Shown one piece after another: positions 26,603-35,861 of a stretch of DNA of 64,000 nt. The position numbers were made by a program, and so were the translations under genes. Source of the DNA: Prevotella sp. (GTDB lineage Bacteria; Bacteroidota; Bacteroidia; Bacteroidales; Bacteroidaceae); contig JAFZRU010000008.1 in the NCBI GenBank assembly GCA_017619755.1, positions 30,095-94,094 on the forward strand, given 5' to 3'. Each line of letters begins with the position of its first letter. The stretch's first letter is position 1. The notes beneath the pieces are model-generated. The model saw only the letters and a list, made by a program, of their open reading frames with translations. It was not told where the DNA came from and searched no databases.

Positions 26603-28567
26603 CTATTTGTCATAGCCATATTCCGGGTTCTCATACATCGAGATGTTGATTTTGAATCGCATCATCTCGTCGAGGTTGTGTACGGGATGCTCCATGTCCT
26701 GCGGTATGGGCCTGTTGGAGAATGTTTGGAAATAAAGCAGGCAAGCATCACGCCACCAAACGGCGTCCCGCGCCTGAATGCGCAATTTCCGCTGCACCTC
26801 CTCGAATCGTTGTTTGTCCACAAAAGGCTTCATGGCATCCCATGTAGCCAGGAAGCCACGTGCTTGTTGCACCCCCTTGTCATACCTGTGACACAACTCA
26901 TCCCACAACGTTCTTCCATTCTTCATCTTGTAATCCCATGGCAGGTGGTGGAACCATAGCAAGTATTTGTCCGGGCAAGTGTTGACATCGTTGTACAAGG
27001 CGCATAACTCCGCAGGATATTGCGACACGGCATCGGAGCCGTTCTTTGTCCGGTCGAAGCCCAGTCCCATCGAGTCAGCCTTGTGATAATAGGCCGGTGT
27101 CCAGTCGCGTCGAATGCCGGGAACATCATACCATGGCTCTGGTCCGTAATGATGCCCACCGGCGAAGATGTGGTGCAGCCCCAATGGCATCATATAGTTG
27201 ACGCAGGCGTCGCGGCTCTCCGTCATCACCTTCACCATGGGTTTCACCAATCCATTCTCATTGTCAAAGGTCTGCCTCATCCATTCCTCTGCAATGTTCT
27301 CCGATGACAGGTCAGGATTCCAGGCAAGTCGTCCGAAAGCATACCAATTTGCCTGTGCAAAATGATGTCCACACCAGTTGACATCATCTCCGATGTTGGC
27401 CACCCCGGCCATGGCCCTCAGGCTTTGCGGCTTGACCAAAGAGAAGAACTCCTTCCACATGGGAGCGAGGAAGACGAGGTGGTTTGCCGCCCCCAGATAT
27501 TCCTGCGTGATTTGGAACTCCACCATCACAGGTGTCTTTTGGACAGAGGTGAAGAGCGGGCTGTATGGCTCGCAAGGTTGGAAGTCCACCGGTCCGTTTT
27601 TGATTTGGATGATGACATTGTCATGGAAAAGTCCGTCAAGCGGCATGAACTCCTCACAAGCTTGCTTGGCCCTGTCCTTGCTTTGCGGGTTATAGACAAA
27701 GGCCCTCCACATGACCATTCCCTTATGCGGCTTGAGGACGTCTGCCAACATGTTGGCTCCTTCCGCATGTGTGCGGCCATAATCGCATGGTCCCGGCTCC
27801 CCCTCCGAATTGGCCTTGACAAGGAAGCCTCCGAAATCGGGTATCATCTTGTATATTTCCGTCACCTTTCCCTTCCACCATTCCACGACATTCTTGTCCA
27901 AAGGGTCGGCCGTCGCCAATCCTCCCAACTTGATAGGAGAAGCGAAATTAACGGAAAGATAGACCTTTATGCCATAGGGTCTCAGGATATCAGCGATTTG
28001 TTTTGCTTTTTGCAAGTTTTCAGCCCCCAGCGCATCCGGCTTGGCATTCACATTGTTGAGCACCGTTCCGTTGATGCCAATGGAAGCATTAGCCCTGGCG
28101 TATGTCTTTAATCTCTGAGGATCAAACTTCAAAAAGATGCTCTTCCCCGCGAATCCACGTTCTACGGTGCCATTGGGGTTGTCCCAATGGTTGAGTATGC
28201 GCAAGTCGAAGGCTGGCTTCTCGCTGACATTGACGGGAACGTCCCCCTGCCCCATCTGCTGGAGTCTGAGCAGATGGTATGCTCCATAGAGCATTCCTGC
28301 GTCATTACTGGCAGCGATGGTGGTTTTCCCACCCTTTGTCGTGATGACATATCCATCCTTAGGCACTCCTTTCTGTTTTTTCAACACCACAGGATTGCCC
28401 GTCCAATACTGCTTGAGTTCATCCATCGCCACTCCCTTGACACCGGTCACTTCAGCCTTGCCGAAATCCTTGTAGCGAAGCCACAGTCTGCTGCCATCCT
28501 CCGCACGTGCCACGGAGGCCACTGTCAAGAGGATTCCCAACATGAATAGGAAAGGTATTCTTTTCAT
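26603..28567 (-). CDS. aguA: GH67 alpha-glucuronidase
   Basis: The start is ATG 28567 (signal peptide MKRIPFLFMLGILLTVASVARA), giving 654 residues. Three residues match the known GH67 active site: Glu255 (NSEGEPGP), Asp328 (GPVDFQ) and Glu356 (FQITQEYLG). Their spacings, 73 and 28, are the same as Glu292/Asp365/Glu393 of the Cellvibrio japonicus enzyme. It removes (4-O-methyl)glucuronic acid from the non-reducing end of xylo-oligosaccharides, complementing the GH30 and CE1 enzymes 10-18 kb away. The signal peptide places it in the periplasm. It is followed at 20 bp by umuDC. Confidence 0.95.
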   Translation of the reverse strand: MKRIPFLFMLGILLTVASVARAEDGSRLWLRYKDFGKAEVTGVKGVAMDELKQYWTGNPVVLKKQKGVPKDGYVITTKGGKTTIAASNDAGMLYGAYHLLRLQQMGQGDVPVNVSEKPAFDLRILNHWDNPNGTVERGFAGKSIFLKFDPQRLKTYARANASIGINGTVLNNVNAKPDALGAENLQKAKQIADILRPYGIKVYLSVNFASPIKLGGLATADPLDKNVVEWWKGKVTEIYKMIPDFGGFLVKANSEGEPGPCDYGRTHAEGANMLADVLKPHKGMVMWRAFVYNPQSKDRAKQACEEFMPLDGLFHDNVIIQIKNGPVDFQPCEPYSPLFTSVQKTPVMVEFQITQEYLGAANHLVFLAPMWKEFFSLVKPQSLRAMAGVANIGDDVNWCGHHFAQANWYAFGRLAWNPDLSSENIAEEWMRQTFDNENGLVKPMVKVMTESRDACVNYMMPLGLHHIFAGGHHYGPEPWYDVPGIRRDWTPAYYHKADSMGLGFDRTKNGSDAVSQYPAELCALYNDVNTCPDKYLLWFHHLPWDYKMKNGRTLWDELCHRYDKGVQQARGFLATWDAMKPFVDKQRFEEVQRKLRIQARDAVWWRDACLLYFQTFSNRPIPQDMEHPVHNLDEMMRFKINISMYENPEYGYDK

Positions 28568-28628
28568 CTTTTTATTGTTTTTGATTATTATGGTTATTTC
28601 AAAAAGTTTTCGACATTCAATATTAGTG

Positions 28629-28636
28629 CAAAGATA
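28629..28636 (-). promoter_or_regulatory. Probable -7 element of the GH67 gene
   Basis: TATCTTTG on the minus strand, 61 bp before the GH67 start; a TTTG at 28649-28652 is too close (12 bp) to serve as -33 box. Confidence 0.5.
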
Positions 28637-28745
28637 CACATTTTCTTTCAAAAATGCTTTAGAAATTGTTTCACTTTTTTGAGATTCTGTGTCACCGCCC
28701 ATTTGTTATGGTATCAGCCTTGGAAATCATACCCCAAAAGACACC

Positions 28746-28773
28746 TAAAAGCCCGGGGTGGTAGCCCCGGGCT
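28746..28773 (-). terminator. Terminator of the long FAS1/SusCD operon
   Basis: On the minus strand, arms AGCCCGGGG (28773-28765) and CCCCGGGCT (28758-28750) form a 9-bp GC-rich stem with a 6-nt loop, followed by TTTT. It lies 60 bp after the stop of the last SusD gene and insulates the GH67 promoter. Confidence 0.8.
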
Positions 28774-28833
28774 GAGAACAACGTGCCATCCAAACCTTCT
28801 TGGAAAAATGAAATCCAAGACATGGCTCCATGC

Positions 28834-30747
28834 TCATTTGAATGGCAGATACCAGTTTTTCTTGTCTTCGAGGTTGACAGTTGGGTTTTTGAATGCCAGT
28901 TTTCTTGCCAACCATCTGCTACCGAAATTGGCATCATATAGTCCGGCCTCGTTCTTGTGCCTTGCGAGGCGCATGAGGTCGTAATACCTGCAACCCTCGA
29001 AAGCGAGTTCCAGCGCATACTCGTCACATAGCAAGTCCTCCACGGCGTTGATGGTGTCCTGCTTCGTGACACCCACGTTCACCCCGAAGGTTTCTGCAAT
29101 CTCCTTCATCTTCTTTCCCACGATTCGGTCAAGTTTGTAAGGTGACTTTCCCGTTTGGTAGCTGGAGCCTCCCTGGCCTCCCCCTCCGGCATAGTCGCTT
29201 GCGGCCTTTCCTGCTCCATGGGTATGAATGCCGAAGGCTGAAGTCCTTGGGAAGAGATAAAGGTTTTCCTCGGAAAGCAAAGGATAGATGCTTTGCAGTT
29301 TGCTGCGCGTTTCCTCAGACAGGTAATTGGCGTAATACTCCCCATTGCTATTTCTCTCAATGAGGTTGTCGCTCAGTCCGTCCTTGAGAATGGCGAAAGC
29401 GGCATCGGGCATTCCGAGTCTGTTGAAAGCCTCTGCCAAGTGGAGCAGCACGGTGCTTGTCCTGTAAAGTACGATATTTGCATACTTGTACTTGTCGATC
29501 CATTGGTGCGTGGAGTCATCCACGAGTGTCTGGTGGATGATGCTCCTCAACCGCATGTCTCCGCATTTGGCGACATTGATGCTGTCGTAGTCATTGATGC
29601 CACCCTTTGCATAATAGTAGTACTCCGTGGAGTCAGACAAGAGGTTGAGAGCGTCGGAAGCCTGAATCTGTATTTCATCGATGTACGGGTTGGTGTTTCC
29701 GTTGGCGCTAAGTTCCTCCGATGTGGCGTAATAGTTGAAGCCAAAAGCGAGCGGGACGTTTGTGACGCATCCGTTCTGACGGTTGACGGCCATGGGGATG
29801 TACGAGATGATGTCCGTGGTGGAGTTCCTGCCGAAAATGTCGCTCCACTGTGGCGAAGTCGTGACCCTGGCCCCAATGAGACTTTGGTCGGGCAGGTCGT
29901 CGTCCCCTTGTTCCCCAAATCTTCCCGAACTGATGCTCTTGGATGCCATGGGTGCGACGTATGGGCTGCTGGTTTCTTGCGCCACTTGTGTGAGATACGT
30001 GACGTATGTCTTGGCAGCCTGGTCGTAGTTCCCCGTTTCGAGGTACAAGTCGCCGAGGACGACAGCCACGGGGATGAAACACAACCTTGGGAGGAAGGTC
30101 TTCGCCGTGCTCTCCCAGTTGGGCGAGCCTACGGCATGCCCTGCCGTCAGTCCGTATGTCGGCACATTGTATGCCTTGTATTTCTCCAATTCGGGTGCGA
30201 GTTGGTCCACGATGCCTTGAAGGTCGAGTTCCGGATACTTGTTGTCATCGATTTGCGTGATTTTCGTCAGCGGCTCGGTGAAGAATGGCACTTTCTCGTA
30301 ATTTCTTCCGAGTTGCAAGTACGCCCAAGCCCTAATGGCCGTCACGGCAGCATATTCATCCATGACAACATTCGTGGAGCCTGTATATAGTTCCGTATTT
30401 CTCTTCGCCAAGTAATAGTTGCAGTTGTTGATGACGCGATAATAGACGTATGCGGAATCGTATTTGTTGGTGATGTTGGCAGAGAAGTTGGCGAGCTGTC
30501 TGAGGTTGTTGTCCGTATAGATGGTGGTTTTCACCAAGTCTCCCCTCATCTCCCCTTGGAAGACATACTGGTCGGCGAGCTGTTGCATGGCCTGGAGTAT
30601 TCCATATCCGTAGAAGACGGAGTCTGTCTTGTCGTTGATCTCCGGTTCGATGTTCTGTCTTGTGCTCTCAGTCTCCAAGATGTCGGAGCATGCCGTCAAT
30701 GCCGCGATGACGCAGCATGCGAAGAGCATTCGTTTGATATGTTTCAT
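28834..30747 (-). CDS. SusD/RagB-like lipoprotein, last gene of the FAS1/SusCD operon
   Basis: The 637-residue protein has a lipobox at Cys20 (ALTACSDILE) and the SusD helical core (AAVTAIRAWAYLQLGRNYEKVPFF, VLLHLAEAFNRLG). The late signature is LLCDEYALELAFEGCRYYDLMRLARH, and the protein ends NWYLPFK. It starts 39 bp after the SusC stop (30787) and should form a complex with that transporter. A Gly-rich surface loop (DYAGGGGQGGSS) is unusual. It is the promoter-distal gene of an operon of about 17 kb beginning at 46.2 kb. Ligand unknown; no enzymes in the operon hint at one. Confidence 0.92.
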   Translation of the reverse strand: MKHIKRMLFACCVIAALTACSDILETESTRQNIEPEINDKTDSVFYGYGILQAMQQLADQYVFQGEMRGDLVKTTIYTDNNLRQLANFSANITNKYDSAYVYYRVINNCNYYLAKRNTELYTGSTNVVMDEYAAVTAIRAWAYLQLGRNYEKVPFFTEPLTKITQIDDNKYPELDLQGIVDQLAPELEKYKAYNVPTYGLTAGHAVGSPNWESTAKTFLPRLCFIPVAVVLGDLYLETGNYDQAAKTYVTYLTQVAQETSSPYVAPMASKSISSGRFGEQGDDDLPDQSLIGARVTTSPQWSDIFGRNSTTDIISYIPMAVNRQNGCVTNVPLAFGFNYYATSEELSANGNTNPYIDEIQIQASDALNLLSDSTEYYYYAKGGINDYDSINVAKCGDMRLRSIIHQTLVDDSTHQWIDKYKYANIVLYRTSTVLLHLAEAFNRLGMPDAAFAILKDGLSDNLIERNSNGEYYANYLSEETRSKLQSIYPLLSEENLYLFPRTSAFGIHTHGAGKAASDYAGGGGQGGSSYQTGKSPYKLDRIVGKKMKEIAETFGVNVGVTKQDTINAVEDLLCDEYALELAFEGCRYYDLMRLARHKNEAGLYDANFGSRWLARKLAFKNPTVNLEDKKNWYLPFK

Positions 30748-30786
30748 CGTTATGATAGTTTTAGCCGAAAATAAAAATCTTTCTAC

Positions 30787-33700
30787 TTAGAGGTTGACTT
30801 TGACCCCCATCAAGAACGCCCTGCTGTGGGCGAGGTTTCCACAGTCGATGCCTTGGTACAGCACGCCCGCCCCATTGGAGAATTCGGGGTCGCTTCCGAG
30901 GTATTTGGTGAACGTGAGCAGATTTTGCGCCTCCGCCCATACGGACAGTCCTTGCAGCCAAGTCCACGACCCAGGAATGGGCAGTTTGTATGAGAGATAG
31001 ACAGACTTGAGGCGGAGATATGACCCATCCTCTATCCATCTGTCGCTGAACCTGTTGTTGCCCATGGGGTCACCGAACGTGGCCTTGGGGATGTCTGTCA
31101 CCTGCCCCTCGTATCTCCATCTTCCCATTTCTGCCACTTGCTGGTTGTAGAAGTTGGAGCCGGCGTTGAGCACCATTCTCTGGTAGTTGAACACATCGTT
31201 GCCCATGCAGTAGTTGAATGCGAGACTTAGGGTGAGGTTCTTCCATGTGACAGTGCCGAAGATGTTTCCGTAGAAGTCGGGGTTGGGGTCTCCGATGACC
31301 TTCTTGTCGGCCTCACTGATCATCCCATCGTTGTTGACGTCGATGAAATGCACGTTGCCCGCCTTGAACTCATGCTTCTGACCAGCCTGGTCTTCCATAT
31401 AGAGGTATGTTCCCTTTCCGGCGGCCCTTGCGTCAGCATCGGTGGCGAAGACACCGGCCGTCTTGTATCCGTAGAACATACCTACGGGTTTCCCCACGGC
31501 GGTGAGGATGTTGTTGTCACCATAGATGGATGAAGTGTATGCGCCGTCCGGAAGTTTGGTCACCTCGTTGTCGTAATGACCGGCGGTGATGCCGAGTTCC
31601 ACGTTCCAATCCTTGGAAACGACAGGCTTGACAGTGAGTGTTCCCTCATATCCCTTGTTCTCCAGTTCACCCTCGTTGCTCCAATACCTGTTGATTCCAG
31701 CGATGGGATTGGAAAAGGACTTCAACGTGAGCAGGTTGTCGGTTTTGTTCATGAAATAGTCGAACTTGAGGCCGATTCTATTGTCGAGCAAGAAAGCCTG
31801 GAGACCGATGTTGATTTTGCGGGTGCTTTCCCATTGGATTTTGTCATTACCCACATTGGTGAGTTGCGTTCCGATGGCGTCATAGTTGTATCTCACCGTT
31901 GTGTATCCTGTTCTTGCAGCATAGTTGCTGATGCCGTCGTTTCCGCTGATGTCGTATCCTGCATTGAGGCGCAGGTAGTTGACGCCGGCGTTCTTGGGGA
32001 ACCACTTCTCATTGGTGATCACCCAACCCAATTGCACACTTGGGAACATGGCCCATTTCGTTCCGAAGAGACTCAACCCGTCGGCATTCTCTCCGAAGCG
32101 GCTGTTGGCCTCTCCGAGCATAGTCAGCGTGGCGAAATACCTATTCATGAAGTTGTAGTCAGCATTGACGTATGCCTGTATCTGCCTCCACTCGTCGTTG
32201 GCACCGGTAATGGTCCTGTATCCCGACCACCCCAACGATGGGTTTTTGTCGCTTGTCGCTCCGTTGGCCTCCACGGCAATGTCGTTGGAGTCGAAAGTAA
32301 ATGAGTTGTATCTCACACCTCCGAATGCGGCAATGGCATGCTTACCGTATTGATGCGACCAGTCGAGCTGCAGCTTCCCTACGATGTTGTTCTCCTTGGC
32401 GAACATGGACTGTGCCTTTGCATACACCCTTCCTGTTCCGGCGATGTTGAAAGACGGCACGTCTCCATAGGGTCTGAAATAGCGTTGAGCGTTTCTGTTG
32501 AGCGTGTAACTGAACATGGCCGTGAGGTCGAGCCCCTTGACGATGTTATAGACCGGCTCCACCCTGACGTTGAAATAGGTGTTCTCCGCCTTGTTCTTGT
32601 TGTCGCCCTCAGCATTCTCGATGATGGAGACGGGATTGGCCAAGTCGTAGGCATGGTTTCTCTCCAGTTGGAAGAAGAGGTCGTCGGCTCCAGAGAGCAG
32701 CGAAGAAAAACCTCCTTTGCCGTTGTTGACGTGCTCGTTGTATTGATAAGGAGCGACGAGCGGCGACTTGATCATGGCCAAGGCGATGGGCGAGACGACG
32801 GTTCCCTTGGAGAAGTCTTCGGGCATACCGTTGTCGAAGAGGAAGTTGTTGGTCCTTGCGATGGAGATGTCGAATTTGGTTTTGAGGTTCCACAGGATGC
32901 TGATGTCGGTATTGAACCTGACGTTCATTCTGTTGAACGAGTTTTCCTTGGCGGCATAGTCGGCATTGACATATCCGAGCGAGAGGTTGTACATGCCGAT
33001 GTCGTCTCCACCCTGCACGTTGATGCTGTAGTTCTGGGTGAGGGCCTGGTCATAGACATAATCGCTCCAGTTGGTGTCGTTGTGATACATGTGGTAATAA
33101 TACCCGTTGGGGTCGTCGTTGAGGAACCTGAAGTCGATGCTCTTCTCCATGATGCCATCGATGGTACCGAGCAACTCCGTTGCATAGGTGCGGTACTGCT
33201 GTGCATTCATGAGTTTGGGCAGTTTCGGCACGAGCGTGAGCCCTGCGGAGATGTTGGCATCGATTCTCGTAGCCATGGAGTGCCCTCTCTTCGTCTCGAT
33301 GAGAATGACACCGTTTCCTCCCCTTGCTCCATAAAGTGCGGTGGCGTTTTTCAGGACAGTGACTTTCTCGATGTCATCAGGTGCGATGTTGGCGAGGATG
33401 TTGTTGTATTGTCCGTCATGGAGAGAGTATCTGTCTCTTTGCATATCGAGTTCCACCCCGTCCACAACGATGAGAGGTTGAGCATCGCTTGTGATGCTGT
33501 TAAGTCCCCTGACGAACATGGCCGCTCCACCATCGACTGCCGCGGAACGCATGATGAGGCGCACGTCTCCTCCGAGTTTGCTTGTCATCTCGTTATCGAC
33601 CGTTACTCCAAAGCGGTTGATTTTCGCCTCTGCCTTGGCGGTGTAGTCGGTACCTGTCCCATACATGGGTTGGAACTTGTCCTTCATCATCTTGATGTGA

Positions 33701-34095
33701 ACCGCCTGGGTGTCGTCACCAGGGATGATGGCCACTTGCTGGGACATGTAGCCCGGAGCGTGCACATACAAAGCCGTGGCAAAGTCAGGCACCTTGATGC
33801 TGAAATTCCCATAGTCGTCGGTCATGGCAGTGTATCTGACATGTCCAAGTGCTTGCAGTTGCACGCCGGCCATGTTTTGGTTGGAGCCCATTTCAGTAAC
33901 CTTTCCCTTGACAACTATGGTGTTGTATTTCTCCACCACGGGTTTTCTTTGCGGCTGCTTGATGGTGGTTTGCACCTCCTCGGTCTCTTCCTCTTCCTGA
34001 GCGAAAGCCGGTGCTGTGCAAAGTGTTGCCGCGAGTGCGCAGAAAAGGAGTCTTCGTCCCATGTTCTGCATGCTATTCAATCGTGTGGTCTTCAT
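30787..34095 (-). CDS. SusC/RagA-like TonB-dependent transporter with atypical N-terminus
   Basis: The ATG at 34095 gives 1102 residues; a TTG two codons earlier also exists. A signal peptide (MGRRLLFCALAATLCTAPAFAQ) is followed by an acidic stretch (EEEETEE). A carboxypeptidase-regulatory-like domain comes next (IVVKGKVTEMGSNQNMAGV, DDYGNFSIKVPD). The plug has MFVRGLNSI, PLIVVDGVEL and KNATALYGARGGNGVILIET. Where most SusC proteins carry EVVVxGYG, this one has only KFQPMYGTGTDYTAKAEAKI, so a canonical TonB box is not evident. The barrel ends GVKVNL. It pairs with the SusD gene downstream and follows two FAS1 lipoprotein genes at 2 bp. Confidence 0.92.
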   Translation of the reverse strand: MKTTRLNSMQNMGRRLLFCALAATLCTAPAFAQEEEETEEVQTTIKQPQRKPVVEKYNTIVVKGKVTEMGSNQNMAGVQLQALGHVRYTAMTDDYGNFSIKVPDFATALYVHAPGYMSQQVAIIPGDDTQAVHIKMMKDKFQPMYGTGTDYTAKAEAKINRFGVTVDNEMTSKLGGDVRLIMRSAAVDGGAAMFVRGLNSITSDAQPLIVVDGVELDMQRDRYSLHDGQYNNILANIAPDDIEKVTVLKNATALYGARGGNGVILIETKRGHSMATRIDANISAGLTLVPKLPKLMNAQQYRTYATELLGTIDGIMEKSIDFRFLNDDPNGYYYHMYHNDTNWSDYVYDQALTQNYSINVQGGDDIGMYNLSLGYVNADYAAKENSFNRMNVRFNTDISILWNLKTKFDISIARTNNFLFDNGMPEDFSKGTVVSPIALAMIKSPLVAPYQYNEHVNNGKGGFSSLLSGADDLFFQLERNHAYDLANPVSIIENAEGDNKNKAENTYFNVRVEPVYNIVKGLDLTAMFSYTLNRNAQRYFRPYGDVPSFNIAGTGRVYAKAQSMFAKENNIVGKLQLDWSHQYGKHAIAAFGGVRYNSFTFDSNDIAVEANGATSDKNPSLGWSGYRTITGANDEWRQIQAYVNADYNFMNRYFATLTMLGEANSRFGENADGLSLFGTKWAMFPSVQLGWVITNEKWFPKNAGVNYLRLNAGYDISGNDGISNYAARTGYTTVRYNYDAIGTQLTNVGNDKIQWESTRKINIGLQAFLLDNRIGLKFDYFMNKTDNLLTLKSFSNPIAGINRYWSNEGELENKGYEGTLTVKPVVSKDWNVELGITAGHYDNEVTKLPDGAYTSSIYGDNNILTAVGKPVGMFYGYKTAGVFATDADARAAGKGTYLYMEDQAGQKHEFKAGNVHFIDVNNDGMISEADKKVIGDPNPDFYGNIFGTVTWKNLTLSLAFNYCMGNDVFNYQRMVLNAGSNFYNQQVAEMGRWRYEGQVTDIPKATFGDPMGNNRFSDRWIEDGSYLRLKSVYLSYKLPIPGSWTWLQGLSVWAEAQNLLTFTKYLGSDPEFSNGAGVLYQGIDCGNLAHSRAFLMGVKVNL

Positions 34096-34097
34096 AC

Positions 34098-35852
34098 TCA
34101 ATTCTCCTTTGCTTCAAATTCATCCATCTCAACAGGCCTCATGATGATGTACGCCACTCGCATGTCGCGTGTGTAAGTAGCCATGTGGGTCTTGTTGAAA
34201 ACGCTGATGGGGTTGCTGATATGAATATTGGGCCTGTAGTCGTCGCCCAGTCCGTTGTAGGCCACGGGGAACTGGAACCTTCCGATGAAGACGGTGTCCG
34301 TCTTGTATGGGTCGTTGATGAACGCCGTCGTCATATTGACCGCCGTAGGCACCCTTGGCAGCGTCCCTCCGGTGAGTAGGCTGTCGGCGTACGCCTTGCT
34401 GAAGTTGTATGTGGCCAGGTTTCCGTTAGCCGCACAATAGCTGAGTTGGAAATTCAGGATGTTGGGCAGTGTGTCATTGGAGATGACGGCCGACGGCAGG
34501 AACACACAATAGAAATTGTATGTTGTGGAGTTGACATCAGGTAGTTCGATGAACACGTCTGGTTTGGAGTATTCGCTGTTGGGATAGATCCAAGTATATC
34601 TGAACTCCTTCACCTCCGGCCCGAAGACAAAGCCCTCTGGATCGTCCACCGGAATGCTCTGTGTGGAGCAATTGAACTTGTTGGCGATGTACCTCGAAGG
34701 GCTGATTTCAATTTCGGGTGCGAACGTTTCCCACGGATAGAAGGCCAGGCTGTCCACGATGTGGGCGAAGCCGTTGCTCATCTCCACCTTTTTGACGGTC
34801 TGTGCAAGCAGTTCGTTGGGATTTGACAGTTTGGTCCTGGTAGTGGTTCTCAACGTGTCGGAGAAGAGCCCCTTTCCAATGACCCACTGGTTGTAAGCGT
34901 CGTTGTTGCTGAAGATGAGGTTTCTCACGAGCTGCCTCTTAGTGAGCGAGTCTGCCAAGTATTCAGCATCCACGGTGACCGTCTTTGAGTTGGTGCCGCT
35001 TGCACTTGCGAACTGTGCCACGTCCTGCACCTTTGTGGTGGCGATGAAATTGAAATTCTGCCTGATTTTGTTGTACATGGCCTCGTATGCCTTGTTGGTC
35101 GGCATAAGGAAAGTGTAGGTACTGTCCTCGTTGGAGAGGCTGGCGTTGAGATACCTTGTGAGTGAGTTGGATGTAATCATGACGGAGTCGATGTACGTCT
35201 GCACACCTCCCACTACGGAGCCTTTCACACTATTCTGCAAGTCGAGCGTGGTGACCTCGTAGCTTTTGAAATAGTTTCTCAGGGAGTCGATATTCTCGCC
35301 CATGGAAAGGTATTCATACAAATTCGGGAAGAACTGCGCCGCTCCGTTCATAAGGTGCATGACACCATTGGAACTTGGCAGGTTGGGCGTTGCGATGTTC
35401 ACGCCGTCGAAGGAGTAATTGCCATTTCCCGTGAAAGGGAACGACTTATCGTTGAGGGTGTGTATCCTCTCGTCAATTTCTCCTGATGCGACATGGATGT
35501 ACTCCGCCACATGGCTTTTCACGAACTGTGCAAGGAGCATGGAGTCGTTGAGTTGCTGATAAGCCGCCATATCGAAAGTGCCGTTGAGTGGCGCCCAGAC
35601 GGTGTATGAGCGTGTTTTGTCAAGCTCCATCTCAAACTTGCTCCTTTTGAGGAGGGAGGCGAAATCGGACAGTTGCGGGTTTTGCGAGATGTTCTGCCAC
35701 AGTGTGATGTTTCCCGACGGGGTGGCATCGGTAGGTGTCTCGTTGTAGTCGTCGAAATCAGAGCATGCCGTGGCAGCGAAAGCCATGGCCGCCATCATGA
35801 TGCCTGCTATATATTGGTATCGTCTCATAAGTCTTCTTTTCTTAAAGTTCAT
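34098..35852 (-). CDS. FAS1 (fasciclin) domain lipoprotein
   Basis: The 584-residue lipoprotein has its lipobox Cys30 after MMAAMAFAATAC (an alternative ATG at 35828 shortens the N-terminus by eight residues). Fasciclin motifs of the 'YTvfAPtn.AF' type occur twice: RSYTVWAPLNGTFD near residue 80 and TYTFLMPTNKAYEAM near residue 250. The linked H2-type segments are GVMHLMN and MSNGFAHIVDSLAF. FAS1 domains mediate cell-surface adhesion in many organisms. The gene lies 9 bp after the preceding FAS1 gene and 2 bp before the SusC gene, so its product probably belongs to that SusC/SusD complex. No enzyme motif is seen. Confidence 0.85.
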   Translation of the reverse strand: MNFKKRRLMRRYQYIAGIMMAAMAFAATACSDFDDYNETPTDATPSGNITLWQNISQNPQLSDFASLLKRSKFEMELDKTRSYTVWAPLNGTFDMAAYQQLNDSMLLAQFVKSHVAEYIHVASGEIDERIHTLNDKSFPFTGNGNYSFDGVNIATPNLPSSNGVMHLMNGAAQFFPNLYEYLSMGENIDSLRNYFKSYEVTTLDLQNSVKGSVVGGVQTYIDSVMITSNSLTRYLNASLSNEDSTYTFLMPTNKAYEAMYNKIRQNFNFIATTKVQDVAQFASASGTNSKTVTVDAEYLADSLTKRQLVRNLIFSNNDAYNQWVIGKGLFSDTLRTTTRTKLSNPNELLAQTVKKVEMSNGFAHIVDSLAFYPWETFAPEIEISPSRYIANKFNCSTQSIPVDDPEGFVFGPEVKEFRYTWIYPNSEYSKPDVFIELPDVNSTTYNFYCVFLPSAVISNDTLPNILNFQLSYCAANGNLATYNFSKAYADSLLTGGTLPRVPTAVNMTTAFINDPYKTDTVFIGRFQFPVAYNGLGDDYRPNIHISNPISVFNKTHMATYTRDMRVAYIIMRPVEMDEFEAKEN

Positions 35853-35861
35853 GGATTTGCA

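Noticed and set aside
28750-28773. Mobile-element end at the GC palindrome
   Set aside because: It is followed by TTTT on the minus strand directly after an operon end, so a terminator explains it.
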